NCBI GenBank assembly: GCA_031274365.1
Contig: JAISQF010000008.1
Location: 53,489-117,488, forward strand
Direction of reading: 5' to 3'
DNA length: 64,000 nucleotides
Origin: Elusimicrobiota bacterium
Lineage (GTDB): Bacteria; Elusimicrobiota; Endomicrobiia; Endomicrobiales; Endomicrobiaceae
The notes under the pieces were generated by a model. That model was not told the DNA's origin and did no database searches. It was given only the letters and a program-made list of their open reading frames with translations. This document shows positions 63,237 to 64,000 of this stretch, in pieces. How positions within the stretch are numbered: position 1 is the stretch's first letter; the number at the start of each line of letters is the position of its first letter. Position numbers and translations under genes: made by a program.

Positions 63237-63320
63237 CTGCCTTTCAGGCAGACACTTGTGAGGGGAGCGTAGTCCGCAGGTCAAGACCTGCGGTTATGAA
63301 AATACAGCCTTTCAGGCTGT
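63237..63320. repeat. Cluster of three short perfect palindromes (REP-like)
   Basis: CTGCC tttca GGCAG (63237-63251); CCGCAGGTC aa GACCTGCGG (63274-63293); ACAGCC tttca GGCTGT (63304-63320). Confidence 0.8.
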
Positions 63321-63348
63321 AAAGGAAAAAAGACACGACAAAAAAACA

Positions 63349-63497
63349 GTTTTTGCCGCGTCTTTATTTATAGAAGTTTTTTAGCGGAGACCGCCTTAGA
63401 GGATGAGGTTATAAACGAATGTCCGAAGCGGTCGGGTCGGAGCTAGAAAACAAAAAAATATTTTAATAATAAAGAGCAAAAGCAAGTATCGTCCCCC
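63349..63497. repeat. Intergenic element, copy B (homologous to 29776..30035)
   Basis: tctttatttatagaagttttttagcggagaccgccttagagga...aacgaatgtccgaagcggtcgg...caaaaaaa...agcaagtatcgtcccc. Confidence 0.75.
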
Positions 63498-63506
63498 CGC
63501 GGGGAC
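63491..63506 (-). terminator. GC-rich hairpin just downstream of the OMP gene stop (possible terminator)
   Basis: GTCCCC ccgc GGGGAC with flanking gcaag/cttgc; no clear U-tract. Confidence 0.35.
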
Positions 63507-63551
63507 TTGCAAGTGTAATATCATACGCCGGCTTGAGCAAACCGCCCTCAA

Positions 63552-64000
63552 TTAAAAACCTACTCTCACTCCGGCTCCTCCGAAATATTCAAATATATCC
63601 GCTCCTGCTTTTATACTTGTGTTCAATGTCAATGCAGTCTTTGTCGTCAACTTGTATTCTATTCCCCCGCCAAAGCCCGCATACGCCGATTGTTTTATTG
63701 ATCCTTCTATCTCTCTCATCTTCTGACCCTCTAAACTCATATCGTATTCAACATCCTTTCCATACTCTATTCCGCCTAAATAAATCTTTCCAAACCAATC
63801 AAGCTTATCCGATACCCAGTCGGCTCTCAATCCAAAAAGTCCGCTCACCTTCGCATAATATCCCGCTTCTATTTTCATTGTCAAATCTCCTGTCTCTCTT
63901 ATCTCGTCATTCTGGCTTACTCCGCCGTTTATCCCTGCAAATCCTTTTACTTCAAGCCCCTTGTTTTGCGCATAACTTATGTCCGACCATATCGTCCGCT
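63552..64000 (-). CDS. Outer-membrane beta-barrel/autotransporter-type C-terminus, 5' end outside the window
   Basis: Frame stays open upstream of the listed Met (..ISYAQNKGLEVKGFAGINGGVSQNDEIRETGDLTMKIEAGYYAKV..); amphipathic strands, ends ..FEYFGGAGVRVGF with terminal Phe. Confidence 0.75.
   Translation of the reverse strand, partial: RTIWSDISYAQNKGLEVKGFAGINGGVSQNDEIRETGDLTMKIEAGYYAKVSGLFGLRADWVSDKLDWFGKIYLGGIEYGKDVEYDMSLEGQKMREIEGSIKQSAYAGFGGGIEYKLTTKTALTLNTSIKAGADIFEYFGGAGVRVGF

Noticed and set aside
63120-63545. CRISPR-like repeats in the palindrome-rich region
   Set aside because: Palindromes differ in stem sequence and spacing; no constant repeat with regular spacers and no cas genes

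Overview
AT-rich, almost fully coding 64 kb window. Every CDS I can support lies on the minus strand. Read in the direction of transcription (high to low coordinate): an outer-membrane/autotransporter-type beta-barrel C-terminus (cut by the right edge); a palindrome-rich intergenic region; nusB, phoU; a purine/pyrimidine block (purC, tandem-domain purS, purL, purQ, purD, purE, pyrR, pyrB, pyrC, pyrK, [orphan TRAP DctM], [FeFe-hydrogenase-like protein], pyrD, pyrF); a block with two very unusual YidC-sulfatase fusion proteins flanking a CDP-glycerol-glycerophosphotransferase-like protein; a 2-aminoethylphosphonate cassette (NTP-transferase/AEP-transaminase fusion, cytidylyltransferase-PEP mutase fusion, phosphonopyruvate decarboxylase); recA; then about 35 kb of surface-glycan genes (GT2/4/8/9/39/61/92, WbsX, epimerases, DegT aminotransferases, two LtaS-like sulfatases) with metK and ahcY embedded; finally a second cytidylyltransferase-PEP mutase fusion next to a phosphonoacetaldehyde-reductase-like Fe-ADH. 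Main candidates for new biology: (1) two YidC/Oxa1-polytopic-sulfatase fusions with near-identical YidC domains, adjacent to a CMP-phosphonate cassette; (2) two CTase-PepM fusion paralogs with reciprocal loss of catalytic motifs; (3) a C16 tract that puts a GT8 gene out of frame (phase variation), within an array of mosaic GT paralogs and gene remnants; (4) a two-copy intergenic element with compensatory base-pair changes. No tRNA, rRNA, CRISPR, transposase or prophage gene was recognised. Family calls come from reading motifs by eye; no database search was run.
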